Shown here piece after piece: positions 18,498 to 26,491 of a DNA stretch of 43,035 bases (position 1 is the first letter of the stretch; every line of letters begins with the position of its first letter). Made by a program: the position numbers and the translations under genes. This DNA is from DATMNR01 sp963702765 (lineage in GTDB: Bacteria > Chloroflexota > Ktedonobacteria > Ktedonobacterales > Ktedonobacteraceae), in the NCBI GenBank assembly GCA_963702765.1, contig CAVPEB010000074.1, forward strand, positions 1 through 43,035. The letters run 5' to 3'. Under the pieces are notes generated by a model. That model saw only the letters and a list, made by a program, of their open reading frames with translations. It had not been told where the DNA came from and ran no database searches.

Positions 18498-19841
18498 ATG
18501 TCACAAATGTCCGGGCGTCACTGCCCAACATGCGGCATCTCGATCAGCGCTGACCAACGATTTTGCACGAACTGTGGAACAGTGCTTGAAGCGCAGGCAC
18601 CACCACCCAGCCAGTATGGAGCACCACCTCCATCTCAAAGTTACCCTTATCCACAGCAAACGCCTCCCTATGCGCAACAACCGCAACAGGTGCAGCCGTA
18701 TGCACAACAGCAGGTACCTTCATATGCACAATCTCCTCAACAACAGGTACCACCCTATGGGCAACAGCAGCCCCAACAGCAAAGCCCGATCGCCGAAGCG
18801 TTTGGCGCTCTGGGCCTGCTATTTCTGTTGCGAGGCTTCGGCGGGCGCAGATATGCCGGATATCGACCACAACGCCAGCGCAGTAGTTGTTGTGGATGTC
18901 TCGTGCTACTTGTCGTGTTGTTCCTCTGTCTGGGGGTACCGTCCTTATATTATGCCAGCAAAAATTCTTTGAGCAGCTTCTCCAAAGGTTTGAATTACAG
19001 CAGTAGTGATACTAGTAGCAATAACAGTAGTGATAGCAGCTCAATTACAACCCAACCTCCAATCACTACCGTACAGATCAATCAGACAGTGCCCTACGGT
19101 GGAGCGGATACCACCATCGTAAACGTCCAGCAGTCAAAGGCATTTATGGATGACCTCAATGCAAGTACAACCGGTGTAGTTCGGCTGAATATAAAAGAAA
19201 GTAATTCGACTACAACCGGTACTGGCTATGTCTATAGTGATGATTTTCGCTTGATATTGCCAGATAAAACTAGCGTTGCTCCGACTGGTGAGAAACTAAG
19301 CGGTAGTCCTGATGCAGGGGTGACACGCACGAACTGGATAGATTTCCCTGTCCCAACCAATGTCCAGATCAGTCAGCTTACGCTACAGCTTGGCAAAGAA
19401 ACTGAGGCTCAGGAACTGATTGCATTGAATGGCAAGGCAAATGTGGCGCAATACCAGACGAAGACAACTCATCCCAACAATACAACAACACAATATGCTG
19501 GATTGACCTGGACAGTCACCGCAGTCACTGTCTCCCTGGATTATAAGGGTCAGCAAGCAGCGAAAGGTACGCAATTTGTGACTGTATCGTTGAAGGTAGA
19601 TAATCCTTCATCTCAAGATTTTAGCGCATACTGGGGCGACTACTTCCGTTTGCAGTCAGGTAGCACCATAAGCCCACCTTCAACAGATACCAACTTCCCA
19701 ACCTCCTTTGCGGCAGGTTCGACAGGAGGTACAGGTGATGTGGACTTTGTTATGCCAGCGGGTAGTACTACTTATACCTTGCTCTTCAAGAGTACCGCAT
19801 CTTACCCAACGCCTTCATCGGTGAATTTCCAGACAGCGTGA
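18498..19841 (+). CDS. Zinc-ribbon, Gln/Pro-rich single-pass membrane protein, copy 2
   Basis: 447 residues, identical to copy 1 except for Glu-to-Lys in the extracytoplasmic part. Zinc-ribbon cysteines, Gln/Pro-rich tract, CCGC cluster and single membrane helix are all kept. Same AAGGAG ribosome binding site. The 180 bases before it are nearly identical to copy 1. Function unknown. Confidence 0.8.
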   Translation: MSQMSGRHCPTCGISISADQRFCTNCGTVLEAQAPPPSQYGAPPPSQSYPYPQQTPPYAQQPQQVQPYAQQQVPSYAQSPQQQVPPYGQQQPQQQSPIAEAFGALGLLFLLRGFGGRRYAGYRPQRQRSSCCGCLVLLVVLFLCLGVPSLYYASKNSLSSFSKGLNYSSSDTSSNNSSDSSSITTQPPITTVQINQTVPYGGADTTIVNVQQSKAFMDDLNASTTGVVRLNIKESNSTTTGTGYVYSDDFRLILPDKTSVAPTGEKLSGSPDAGVTRTNWIDFPVPTNVQISQLTLQLGKETEAQELIALNGKANVAQYQTKTTHPNNTTTQYAGLTWTVTAVTVSLDYKGQQAAKGTQFVTVSLKVDNPSSQDFSAYWGDYFRLQSGSTISPPSTDTNFPTSFAAGSTGGTGDVDFVMPAGSTTYTLLFKSTASYPTPSSVNFQTA

Positions 19842-19870
19842 TTGCGTAAACGTGAGTTTTATACTCCTAA

Positions 19871-19904
19871 AGGATGCTAGAGCTGTGAAAGGCTCCGGCA
19901 TCCT
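19871..19904 (+). terminator. Stem-loop after the zinc-ribbon gene, copy 2
   Basis: Same stem-loop as at 13247-13280 (aggatgctagagct pairing with aggctccggcatcct), unchanged in copy 2. Confidence 0.5.
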
Positions 19905-19950
19905 CTCATTTGTTGTAAAATACCCATCAAAATCGAGTTGGAGTAAAACA

Positions 19951-20670
19951 ATGTCAAGACAGGTCGCAGCGAAACGCTTCGATAGGCCTCATAGCTTGCC
20001 CGGCAGCAGCTTTCGTGCAACGAATCTCGATCTCGCGCTGGCTACTATCATTGCGCTTGGCTTGCCATTCGCTTGTCAATGGCTGTTCGATCATACCGGT
20101 GGAGCATTGGCCAGCTTGCTTTTGTACTACGGGGTGTGTTGCGTTGCTGTCGTGTGGTGGCGCAAAGGTTCTCTGGATTACCGCTGGCCACGGCGTTGGC
20201 CATGGTTGCTCTTTGCGCTGAGTTTGCTTGTGCCACTGGCCATCGCTGCCCTCAACTATGGTTCTCTTCCAGATTATCATGCACCAATGCTCGGTTTTGT
20301 GCTGACGATCCTCATCTGGGTTCCCCTGAATGCCGCGATGGAACAACTCTCCTGGTTCTACGTACTCGATGCCTGGTGCAATCGCTGGCAAAGTGGTGTA
20401 CTTCGCTGGCTTGGTCTGATAGTTGGCATTGTGTTGTTGGTTGTACTGGTAACTCTTATCCACCTGCTATTCTGGGTGCATTTCTTACCAACATCAAAGC
20501 CTACACCCTATTCGTGGCTAGGCATACCTCTCAATCTGTTGCTCACCGCATCTTATGCTGCATTGTACTACCGTTCAGGCTCAATGTTTCCAACCTTTTT
20601 TATCCATCTGCTGGCCGACCTGCAACTCGTGCTGCTTGCCCATTATTCAATTTGGCCTTATCTGATATAA
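19951..20670 (+). CDS. CPBP-like polytopic membrane protein, copy 2
   Basis: 239 residues, with four substitutions against copy 1 (Thr/Ser, Leu/Met, Arg/Cys in the segment after the AMEQ motif, Ser/Gly). Same degenerate CPBP motifs and same ribosome binding site. Downstream sequence is unrelated to that after copy 1, so the duplicated block ends at this stop codon. Confidence 0.72.
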   Translation: MSRQVAAKRFDRPHSLPGSSFRATNLDLALATIIALGLPFACQWLFDHTGGALASLLLYYGVCCVAVVWWRKGSLDYRWPRRWPWLLFALSLLVPLAIAALNYGSLPDYHAPMLGFVLTILIWVPLNAAMEQLSWFYVLDAWCNRWQSGVLRWLGLIVGIVLLVVLVTLIHLLFWVHFLPTSKPTPYSWLGIPLNLLLTASYAALYYRSGSMFPTFFIHLLADLQLVLLAHYSIWPYLI

Positions 20671-20787
20671 GCTGTGTCTATATAAAATACGACAGTTTGC
20701 GGATGAAACGGCTCAATCTCTCCACAAAATGCCATAGGTCCTCTGGGGCTGTCCTCGCGACTTCGTTGCTCGAATGGTGAAACCCGA

Positions 20788-21969
20788 TTAGGGGCAGATA
20801 CCACCTGTGCCTTTCGGCAAGCCGGAGCAGATGTCAGCAATGGTGACGAAGTTATCGGCGATCACTGTGGTTTGGATATTGGTCTTATCAACCGCGATCG
20901 GCATTTCGAGAACGGAAGCTATGGCGGTCCCATCGGCAGTCATCACCGTTGCCCCTTTCGTCATGGCCTGCGGGTCGGTGCCATCATGGAGGGCTTGAAT
21001 CAAATCGGCGGTGCCCTGAGCCTCTTTCTCTATGGGCTTGTAGACGGTCATAGCCTGATAGCCGGTGAGAATGTTCTGCAGACCGGCAACGGTAGCGTCC
21101 TGGCCGGTTACCAGCACCCTCCCATTGAGCCGTCTGGTCTTGAGAGAAGCGATGACCGCATTGGCCATGTCATCGTTGGCAACGTAGGCGATCTGGAGAT
21201 TGTTCTGCTGAGCGGTCAGAATCCCATCCATCTCGGTGCGAGCCGTGTCAGCATTCCCGCCCGGCGTGTACTGATCATAGATCTTGTTGAGCGTCCCATT
21301 GTCGAAGAGGGGCTGCAGTGTGTTCAGCACCCCCTGCCGAGTCAAGAGCGTATTGCTGTCTGTCTGCGACCCATTAATCATCGCTACGTTCTTGTTCGTT
21401 CCTTGAATGTAATCTTTATAATGGTCGACGATGTACTGACCCTGCAGTTGACCGACCATCACTGCATCGAAGGAGACGTAGAAGTTGAGGTCCTTTGACT
21501 GGATCAGGCGGTCATACGCGATGACAGGCACCTTGCGCGCCTGTGCCTTGGCAACGATGGAGGCTGCCTGTATGGCATCCTGGGGTGCGACCACGAGGAT
21601 ACAATCGCCCTTGCTGAGTGCTGTATCGGCCTGGCTTTGCTGCTGAACTGCATCACCTTGCGCATTGTAGTAGTCGATGGTCACTCCGGCGATGGCCTGG
21701 ATCTTCTGTATCAGCAAAGGCCTATCCTGACTGTCCCAGCGTGCTATCTCAGGAAGCAGTACCCCCACCTTTGTGCAGCCCTTGCCGCCTACAGGAGCGG
21801 CGGTAGTTGACCCAGTTGGGGTAGGGGTCGCGCTGGTAGTTCCGCTGTTACCACAGGCGGCTAGCAGTATGGTGATCAAGGCAACGCCGAGGACCAGGTG
21901 GAATGGCCTGGTTTTGCGAAAGAATGTCGTCACAGGATCTGTCCCTTCACTCTTCACGGTGCTTCTCAT
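20788..21969 (-). CDS. Sugar ABC transporter substrate-binding lipoprotein (XylF/RbsB-like)
   Basis: About 393 residues with a membrane helix and lipobox LLAAC near residue 41, a Thr/Ser/Pro linker, and a type-1 periplasmic-binding fold of the xylose/ribose class (KVGVLLPEIARWDSQDRP, VVAPQDAIQAASIVAKAQ, VPVIAYDRLI, YVANDDMANAVIASL, VLVTGQDATVAG). It would capture a sugar, probably a pentose, at the cell surface. Start: the frame opens at ATG 22023, but ATG 21969 is preferred because GGGGAGG lies about 14 bases upstream; both are possible. No ATPase or permease is adjacent in either direction, so it must use a transporter encoded elsewhere. Confidence 0.85.
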   Translation of the reverse strand: MRSTVKSEGTDPVTTFFRKTRPFHLVLGVALITILLAACGNSGTTSATPTPTGSTTAAPVGGKGCTKVGVLLPEIARWDSQDRPLLIQKIQAIAGVTIDYYNAQGDAVQQQSQADTALSKGDCILVVAPQDAIQAASIVAKAQARKVPVIAYDRLIQSKDLNFYVSFDAVMVGQLQGQYIVDHYKDYIQGTNKNVAMINGSQTDSNTLLTRQGVLNTLQPLFDNGTLNKIYDQYTPGGNADTARTEMDGILTAQQNNLQIAYVANDDMANAVIASLKTRRLNGRVLVTGQDATVAGLQNILTGYQAMTVYKPIEKEAQGTADLIQALHDGTDPQAMTKGATVMTADGTAIASVLEMPIAVDKTNIQTTVIADNFVTIADICSGLPKGTGGICP

Positions 21970-22163
21970 GTGCGTGTCTGAAACCTCCCCTTCAAAAAGA
22001 CTCTTTCTCTGTAATTTGAACATGGAAAGAGTTGGCTGTCAATGGAGAGACACTCGCAGAGTTTACAACCATCGCCCTGAGCCGAGACAGCACACTAAAC
22101 TTGTCACTTACTTTTCCTGCTCCAACTGGAGCTAACGGCTAAATGTTTTTGGCAGGCGCGCTA

Positions 22164-22192
22164 GGAGCCGCGATAGTCTCTATCGCGGCTCC
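22164..22192. terminator. Perfect 13-bp stem-loop between two minus-strand genes
   Basis: ggagccgcgatag (22164-22176), loop tct, and its exact complement (22180-22192), followed on the + strand by cttctt. It lies after the small membrane gene (-). The U-tract is on the strand without an obvious upstream gene, so the terminator role is uncertain. Confidence 0.5.
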
Positions 22193-22218
22193 CTTCTTAA
22201 CTTGTGATATTGAATGTA

Positions 22219-22611
22219 CTAAATTCCGGTGCGGAAAGCTCTACGAACATTGCGATCTACCAGCAGGTAGATCACGATAATAATGGAAATGATGCCACCG
22301 CTAATGATAGCGAATAGTGAATGGACCTGGCTGTATCCGATGAAGTGAAGCACGATATTGACGATTTCCAGTATCAATGTGACCCAGTATGCCCAGGGTT
22401 TGAGCGTCCATAGCCCCCAGGCAAGAATTAATACGAGGATGCCGACGGCAAGAGGAACCCACCCCACCAGAAGCCCAGTTAGGGGATCGTGGATGACGTT
22501 GCCGAAAAAGGCAAAGAATCCACCAATAATCTCAAAGATGGCCTGAATGAACAGGAGAATGGAAATGATCGTGATGCCGAGGGGACGCCTTGCTGTGCTG
22601 ACGTTTTGCAT
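22219..22611 (-). CDS. Small four-helix membrane protein
   Basis: 130 residues with four predicted helices (GITIISILLFIQAIFEIIGG; VPLAVGILVLILAWGLW; YWVTLILEIVNIVLHFIG; IISGGIISIIIVIYLL) and a basic C-terminus. It resembles small DUF2127-type or related uncharacterised membrane proteins. A perfect AAGGAGG ribosome binding site 6-7 bases before the ATG supports both gene and start. No functional clue from neighbours. Confidence 0.75.
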   Translation of the reverse strand: MQNVSTARRPLGITIISILLFIQAIFEIIGGFFAFFGNVIHDPLTGLLVGWVPLAVGILVLILAWGLWTLKPWAYWVTLILEIVNIVLHFIGYSQVHSLFAIISGGIISIIIVIYLLVDRNVRRAFRTGI

Positions 22612-22966
22612 GAAATCCTCCTTGTGTGAATCTTCATGATCAAAAGTAGATGAGAAGCCAAGAATGTCTGGAACAATGACGTGTTATAAGTGTGTTCATC
22701 ACCTCGCTTTCTCTGGCACTCAGGCAAGGATATTCTGAACGATAAGAGTGTTTAACGAAACATTTTCGGGTAAGCTGAGGACACCTGTCTAAAGTATACA
22801 ATATAATTTTATCAAATCGGCAATCCAGTGTCATCCCGATCTCACTCTTGTCATTCTGAGCGTGAGCGAAGAATGACACGCCAAAGATGCACAGGTCAAG
22901 CGAGTGCTTTCCATTGCATTGTTACAGTATCCAGAACCTATGACACTTCTGCCATAGCCCTATAGT
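22612..22966. other. Intergenic region with REP-like element next to the IS607 element
   Basis: No gene is supported. It holds the upstream region of the small membrane gene, a REP-like palindrome (22849-22878), and the sequence immediately 3' of tnpB, which should include one end of the insertion element. Confidence 0.5.
22849..22878. repeat. REP-like palindrome
   Basis: tgtcattct (22849-22857) and agaatgaca (22870-22878) flank gagcgtgagcga. It is the same sequence type as the hairpin at 14107-14160 and the half-element at 24859-24874. Confidence 0.6.
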
Positions 22967-24211
22967 TTAGACGGCAAGCCGCCTGGGCCGAACTGCGGTG
23001 GCCTCTATCCCTGGGCCAAAGGCTGTCGGGAATACTTTTCGTCCGATGTTAAAGGACCCATTCACGTCGGAATGGATGGGAGCGCGACCTTTGACGCGAT
23101 ACCAGCGGCCATCGCGACGACCAGAGAAACGAGGTTTGTCCTCTTGCTCGGCTCCCTGCGTTGGATCATAGGTGGGAAGTGGGTCCAGGTCCAGGAAGCT
23201 GGCTTTGCTCGTGTAACTCTCTTCGGTCACGATCACCCGGATGCCTCGTGCCTCCGCTTTATACGTGAGCATCGCTAGAAACTTCGCGTGCGGAATGTGT
23301 ACAAACTCCTGGTTGTGCTTCTTTCCTAACTCCACGCTTGTTTTCCAGAACAAATTTTTGCCCAACACCAGGACTCCGATCCCTTCCTCTACCAGCAGCT
23401 CGACAATCTGACGGCTGGCGGTGTGCAGGTAATGCATCACCCGCCGGTTGCGCTTCGTCGTGATCCGATCTAAGCGGTGGGACGTGTATCGGGGTTCTTT
23501 GCATTTGGCAAGCTGTTTCTGCTCATGCTTTCGTTGTTTGTTATACAGTTGATTGACAGACTTCACGGGTTTGCCAGAGACCAGCTGCGGGACAAAGTTG
23601 GGCTTATTCGAGGTGAGCGCTGCCAGGATATTGATGCCTGGGTCAAGCGCCACAAACAGATCTGGATCAAGTCTCTGGGCGAGGTGTTCCTTGGCGTCAT
23701 AGACCACTTCGAGCACAAAATGATCGGCTTTCGGAACGATACGAACCTGTTGGACTGAGGCTGGCTGCTGCTTCGTTTCCCCGATACGCCCAAGCTGGGT
23801 GACGGCAAGCTCTCGCCCGCGCAGTTCGGCCTTCCAGATGCACCCCAGTTCAAAGACGAGCAGATTGCGCCCCTGCGTTTTAGGCAGGTAGTTGGGCAGC
23901 TTCGGTCGCCCAAGAAACTTCCTCGGGTGCTCGCGATAGACCTCCATGGCCTCAAAGAAGGCTGTCCAAGCCCGATGCAGTTGCAGGAGGACTTGATTGG
24001 CGACCTTGGAGGGAAGCGCCTTGTAGGCATCCGTCTCTTTGAGCAGATGAAACGTCGCCGTGTTATTGAGGTAGTGCTTCTGGAAAATGAATGACTGCCG
24101 CACATGGTAATTCGCAAGGTTCCAGAGGTTCTTTGACGCGAATGCCATCTCGTTTATCGCCCGAAACTGAGGATGACTCTTTTCGATCATCTGCTGTTCT
24201 ACGCGCCTCAT
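22967..24211 (-). CDS. tnpB: TnpB RNA-guided nuclease of an IS607-type element, zinc-finger-less
   Basis: 414 residues from ATG 24211 (GGAG about 8 bases upstream; ATGA overlap with the recombinase stop). The RuvC-like catalytic residues are Asp190 in VALDPGIN, Glu330/331 in VTEESYTSKA, and Asp382 in HSDVNGSFNIGRK. TnpB proteins are RNA-guided DNA nucleases that help keep the element at its donor site. Between the second and third catalytic motifs most TnpBs carry a CxxC...CxxC zinc finger; here residues 331-382 contain no Cys, with a SFLDLDPLPTYDP segment instead. The gene is full length with all catalytic residues. Its guide RNA is expected to span the 3' end of the gene and the adjacent element end (inference). 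Confidence 0.88.
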   Translation of the reverse strand: MRRVEQQMIEKSHPQFRAINEMAFASKNLWNLANYHVRQSFIFQKHYLNNTATFHLLKETDAYKALPSKVANQVLLQLHRAWTAFFEAMEVYREHPRKFLGRPKLPNYLPKTQGRNLLVFELGCIWKAELRGRELAVTQLGRIGETKQQPASVQQVRIVPKADHFVLEVVYDAKEHLAQRLDPDLFVALDPGINILAALTSNKPNFVPQLVSGKPVKSVNQLYNKQRKHEQKQLAKCKEPRYTSHRLDRITTKRNRRVMHYLHTASRQIVELLVEEGIGVLVLGKNLFWKTSVELGKKHNQEFVHIPHAKFLAMLTYKAEARGIRVIVTEESYTSKASFLDLDPLPTYDPTQGAEQEDKPRFSGRRDGRWYRVKGRAPIHSDVNGSFNIGRKVFPTAFGPGIEATAVRPRRLAV

Positions 24212-24813
24212 GGCTCTTCTCCCTGCTCCTCTTCTCCCTGTGCCAGGATCTTCCCAATCAGCACGTGTTTTCGTTTTGCCTGTCTTTGCCCGTAGAGTCT
24301 GGCACACATCGAATACACGATGCTGGAGAGATCCTGTAGAAGATCCTCTCGATCATTCTCGGCCAAATTGGTCACTTCAATGCTGCGTCCAACTTGCTGC
24401 AAGAGCACTTCCAGGTAGCGAAATCCAAACCGGGTGGCTCGATCCTTGTGTTCGACCACAATGATATCAGCCTTCGGGTCAGCGAGGAGCGCGAGGAATT
24501 TCCGGCGGCTGTCATTGAGGCCGGAACCGATCTCTTTGACAATGCGGCCTACCTGATAGCCACGAGCGGCGCAATAGTCCTCTAACCGTGCCACCTGTCT
24601 ATCCAGATCTGCTTGTTGCTTTGGGGATGACACCCGCGCATAAATCACGACAGGCGTGATGACCTTTTTCGCCACCGGGACCTCTTCTTCGCCTTCTGTC
24701 ACAATGATCGTTCCCGAAGGCTTCTGAAAGCCTTTGATCTGGCCGTTTTGCCACCAGCGGAATGCCGTCCGGTAGGTGATCCCATATTTCTTGGCGTATG
24801 CGCTCAACTTCAT
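24208..24813 (-). CDS. tnpA: IS607-family serine recombinase (TnpA)
   Basis: 201 residues. The N-terminal MerR-like helix-turn-helix (MKLSAYAKKYGITYRTAFRW) is followed by a small serine-recombinase domain with the nucleophile in YARVSSPKQ (Ser62) and conserved RRKFLALL and VVEHKDRATRFGF motifs. The DNA-binding domain in front of the catalytic one is typical of IS607 and reversed relative to classical resolvases. It catalyses excision and insertion of the element. Its stop overlaps the tnpB ATG. No usable ribosome binding site is seen upstream, consistent with the promoter placing the transcript start at or next to the ATG. Confidence 0.9.
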   Translation of the reverse strand: MKLSAYAKKYGITYRTAFRWWQNGQIKGFQKPSGTIIVTEGEEEVPVAKKVITPVVIYARVSSPKQQADLDRQVARLEDYCAARGYQVGRIVKEIGSGLNDSRRKFLALLADPKADIIVVEHKDRATRFGFRYLEVLLQQVGRSIEVTNLAENDREDLLQDLSSIVYSMCARLYGQRQAKRKHVLIGKILAQGEEEQGEEP

Positions 24814-24819
24814 GCCGTC

Positions 24820-24849
24820 AGTGTACCATCATTTATCGCCGTATGTCAA
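24820..24849 (-). promoter_or_regulatory. Promoter of the IS607 operon, predicted leaderless
   Basis: On the minus strand: TTGACA (24849-24844), 18-base spacer, TACACT (24825-24820). The expected transcript start, about 7 bases on, coincides with the ATG at 24813, giving a leaderless mRNA. Confidence 0.6.
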
Positions 24850-24858
24850 TATTTTTCA

Positions 24859-24874
24859 TCATTCCGAGCGAAGG
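24859..24874. repeat. Half of a REP-like element
   Basis: tcattccgagcgaagg matches the left arm of the REP-like palindromes at 22849 and 14098 but has no right arm. It lies just outside the recombinase end of the IS607 element. Confidence 0.4.
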
Positions 24875-24885
24875 TTCTCTACACA

Positions 24886-26262
24886 TCATCTCGTTTGGGA
24901 GGAATCAGAGGCGAACCGTGCCACGATATCATAGAGAACACGTGTGCCCCACAGGAGAGAAAGAATATTGATGCGCTCATCGTGACCGTGAACTCTATCC
25001 CAATCATGCAAACCGCTGATAAACATTTCAGGAGCGAAGCCATACACTTTTATCCCAAGACCCGCCACGCGCTGGGCATCAGTCCCTCCTACGAGTAGCG
25101 TTGGGATTACCGTTGCTTCAGGATCGTGTTCTTTGACAACTTCAGTGATGACATCAAAGAGCGGTGATGCTGGATCGGCCTCAAGTGCCAGGTCAGGATC
25201 GATGAACTCAACGTCGATATCCTCGCCAAAAATGGCTCGTATTTCTTCCAGAAACATCTCCGTAGTCCAACCGGGCAGAATACGTGCATCGAGTGACACC
25301 TCGGCTTCGGATGGAATGACGTTGATCTGAGAACCAGCGTGCAGTATCGTTGGCGCAATCGTATTGCGTGACATTGCGCGCAGTTCTTGTTTGAGAAGTT
25401 CGTCCATTGGTAACGCATCGATGGCAATATCAGCAGTCTCCTCGTTCGCGAGAATAGCCATGATTGATTGGGCAACTTCCGTGGGTTGAGCGCTTGCAAT
25501 ACCTGTTATATATCCTCGGAAGGAAGCGCTGAAATGGACCGGTGGTTGCCGATCGCCTAATCTGCAGAGTACTTCTGCTAGCTTGAGGATGGCGTTCTGC
25601 CCATGTGGCATCGACCCGTGTCCTGGTTTACCCTTCGTACGTAACCGAAAGCGTGTCGCGCCCTTTTCCGCAGTCTGTACAGTGTAGTAGTGACTTCCAT
25701 TGATTTCAAAAGCATTGCCGCCCCCTTCGTTGAGGGCATATTCAGCCTGGATCAATTCAGGTCGGTTTTGCGCTACCCAGCCTGCTCCATCATGTCCACC
25801 GACTTCCTCGTCAGCAGCAGCCATGAAGATCACATCACGTTTGAGCTGAATGCCAGCGCGTTTAAGCAGCAGCATCGTCATCAATTCCATGGTGACCATA
25901 TGCTTCATATCAAGAGCGCCGCGGCCATATATAAAACCGTCTGCAATCTCGGCTGCAAAGGGATCATGTGTCCATTTGTCTGGCTCGACAGCCACAACGT
26001 CAGTATGCGACATCAACAGTAATGGAGGCTCAGAGCCATCGCCTTTAAGGCGAGCTACAATTGTTCCGCGATTCGGAGCAGGACCGACTATTTCGCAAGC
26101 TATACCCTCCTGTTCAAGGACTCCACGAAGATACTCGGCTGCAAGCGTTTCATTGCCTGGTGGATTGCGCGTGTCGAGGCGTAGAAGGTTGCGTAAATGA
26201 GTCACAACCTCATCCCTTACCACATCCCAATCAACGTCGCTATGCTTGCTCGAAGTTGGCAT
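24886..26262 (-). CDS. M20-family metallopeptidase / amidohydrolase
   Basis: 458 residues of the M20/ArgE/DapE family, which hydrolyse amide bonds in peptides or N-acyl amino acids with two zinc ions. Metal-binding residues: His86 in SHTDV, bridging Asp118 in RGALDMK, Glu152-Glu153 (DEEVGG, the first the likely base), and a late His in SGLHDWDRVHGHDERI. A dimerisation (lid) domain lies at about 195-325. Length fits the carboxypeptidase-like subgroup. AAGGAG 8 bases before the ATG fixes the start. No signal peptide. It ends only about 12 bases from the REP-like half-element, beside the IS607 element, but is complete. Confidence 0.88.
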   Translation of the reverse strand: MPTSSKHSDVDWDVVRDEVVTHLRNLLRLDTRNPPGNETLAAEYLRGVLEQEGIACEIVGPAPNRGTIVARLKGDGSEPPLLLMSHTDVVAVEPDKWTHDPFAAEIADGFIYGRGALDMKHMVTMELMTMLLLKRAGIQLKRDVIFMAAADEEVGGHDGAGWVAQNRPELIQAEYALNEGGGNAFEINGSHYYTVQTAEKGATRFRLRTKGKPGHGSMPHGQNAILKLAEVLCRLGDRQPPVHFSASFRGYITGIASAQPTEVAQSIMAILANEETADIAIDALPMDELLKQELRAMSRNTIAPTILHAGSQINVIPSEAEVSLDARILPGWTTEMFLEEIRAIFGEDIDVEFIDPDLALEADPASPLFDVITEVVKEHDPEATVIPTLLVGGTDAQRVAGLGIKVYGFAPEMFISGLHDWDRVHGHDERINILSLLWGTRVLYDIVARFASDSSQTR

Positions 26263-26491
26263 CAGAATCTCCTTAATAGTACTCAGCTTTCAGTTCTAAT
26301 CAGGCCTGAGCGTTATTGATGATACATAAAGAGGTACCATTAAGAAAATTATATCGCGTAGTGTATAAAGCCGACAAACGTGAGTTGAGAGGAATCGATT
26401 GGTATGTTGAAATCAATCTTACTCTATACAAATTGGAGAATGCTGTATTTCATTCCACAAGAGAAACAAGGAAGCGTCTCCTCGTTTCTCT

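Larger units (their letters stand above)
14161..20666 (+). repeat. Tandem duplication, copy 2 (~6.5 kb)
   Basis: Second copy of 7639-14042. It starts abruptly inside the adaptor coding sequence, immediately after the hairpin, and ends at the last codon of the second CPBP-like gene (ATA TAA in place of ATC TAG). It is separated from copy 1 by 118 bases. It has 102 extra bases inside the adaptor coil, and one base fewer after the adaptor stop offset by one more in the permease. Confidence 0.93.
22930..24850 (-). mobile_element. IS607-family insertion element (approximate limits)
   Basis: Two-gene element: serine recombinase (24208-24813) and TnpB (22967-24211), overlapping by ATGA. Its own promoter lies at 24820-24849. 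IS607 elements have no terminal inverted repeats and make no long target duplication, so exact ends cannot be read from one copy; the limits given are estimates. Confidence 0.8.
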
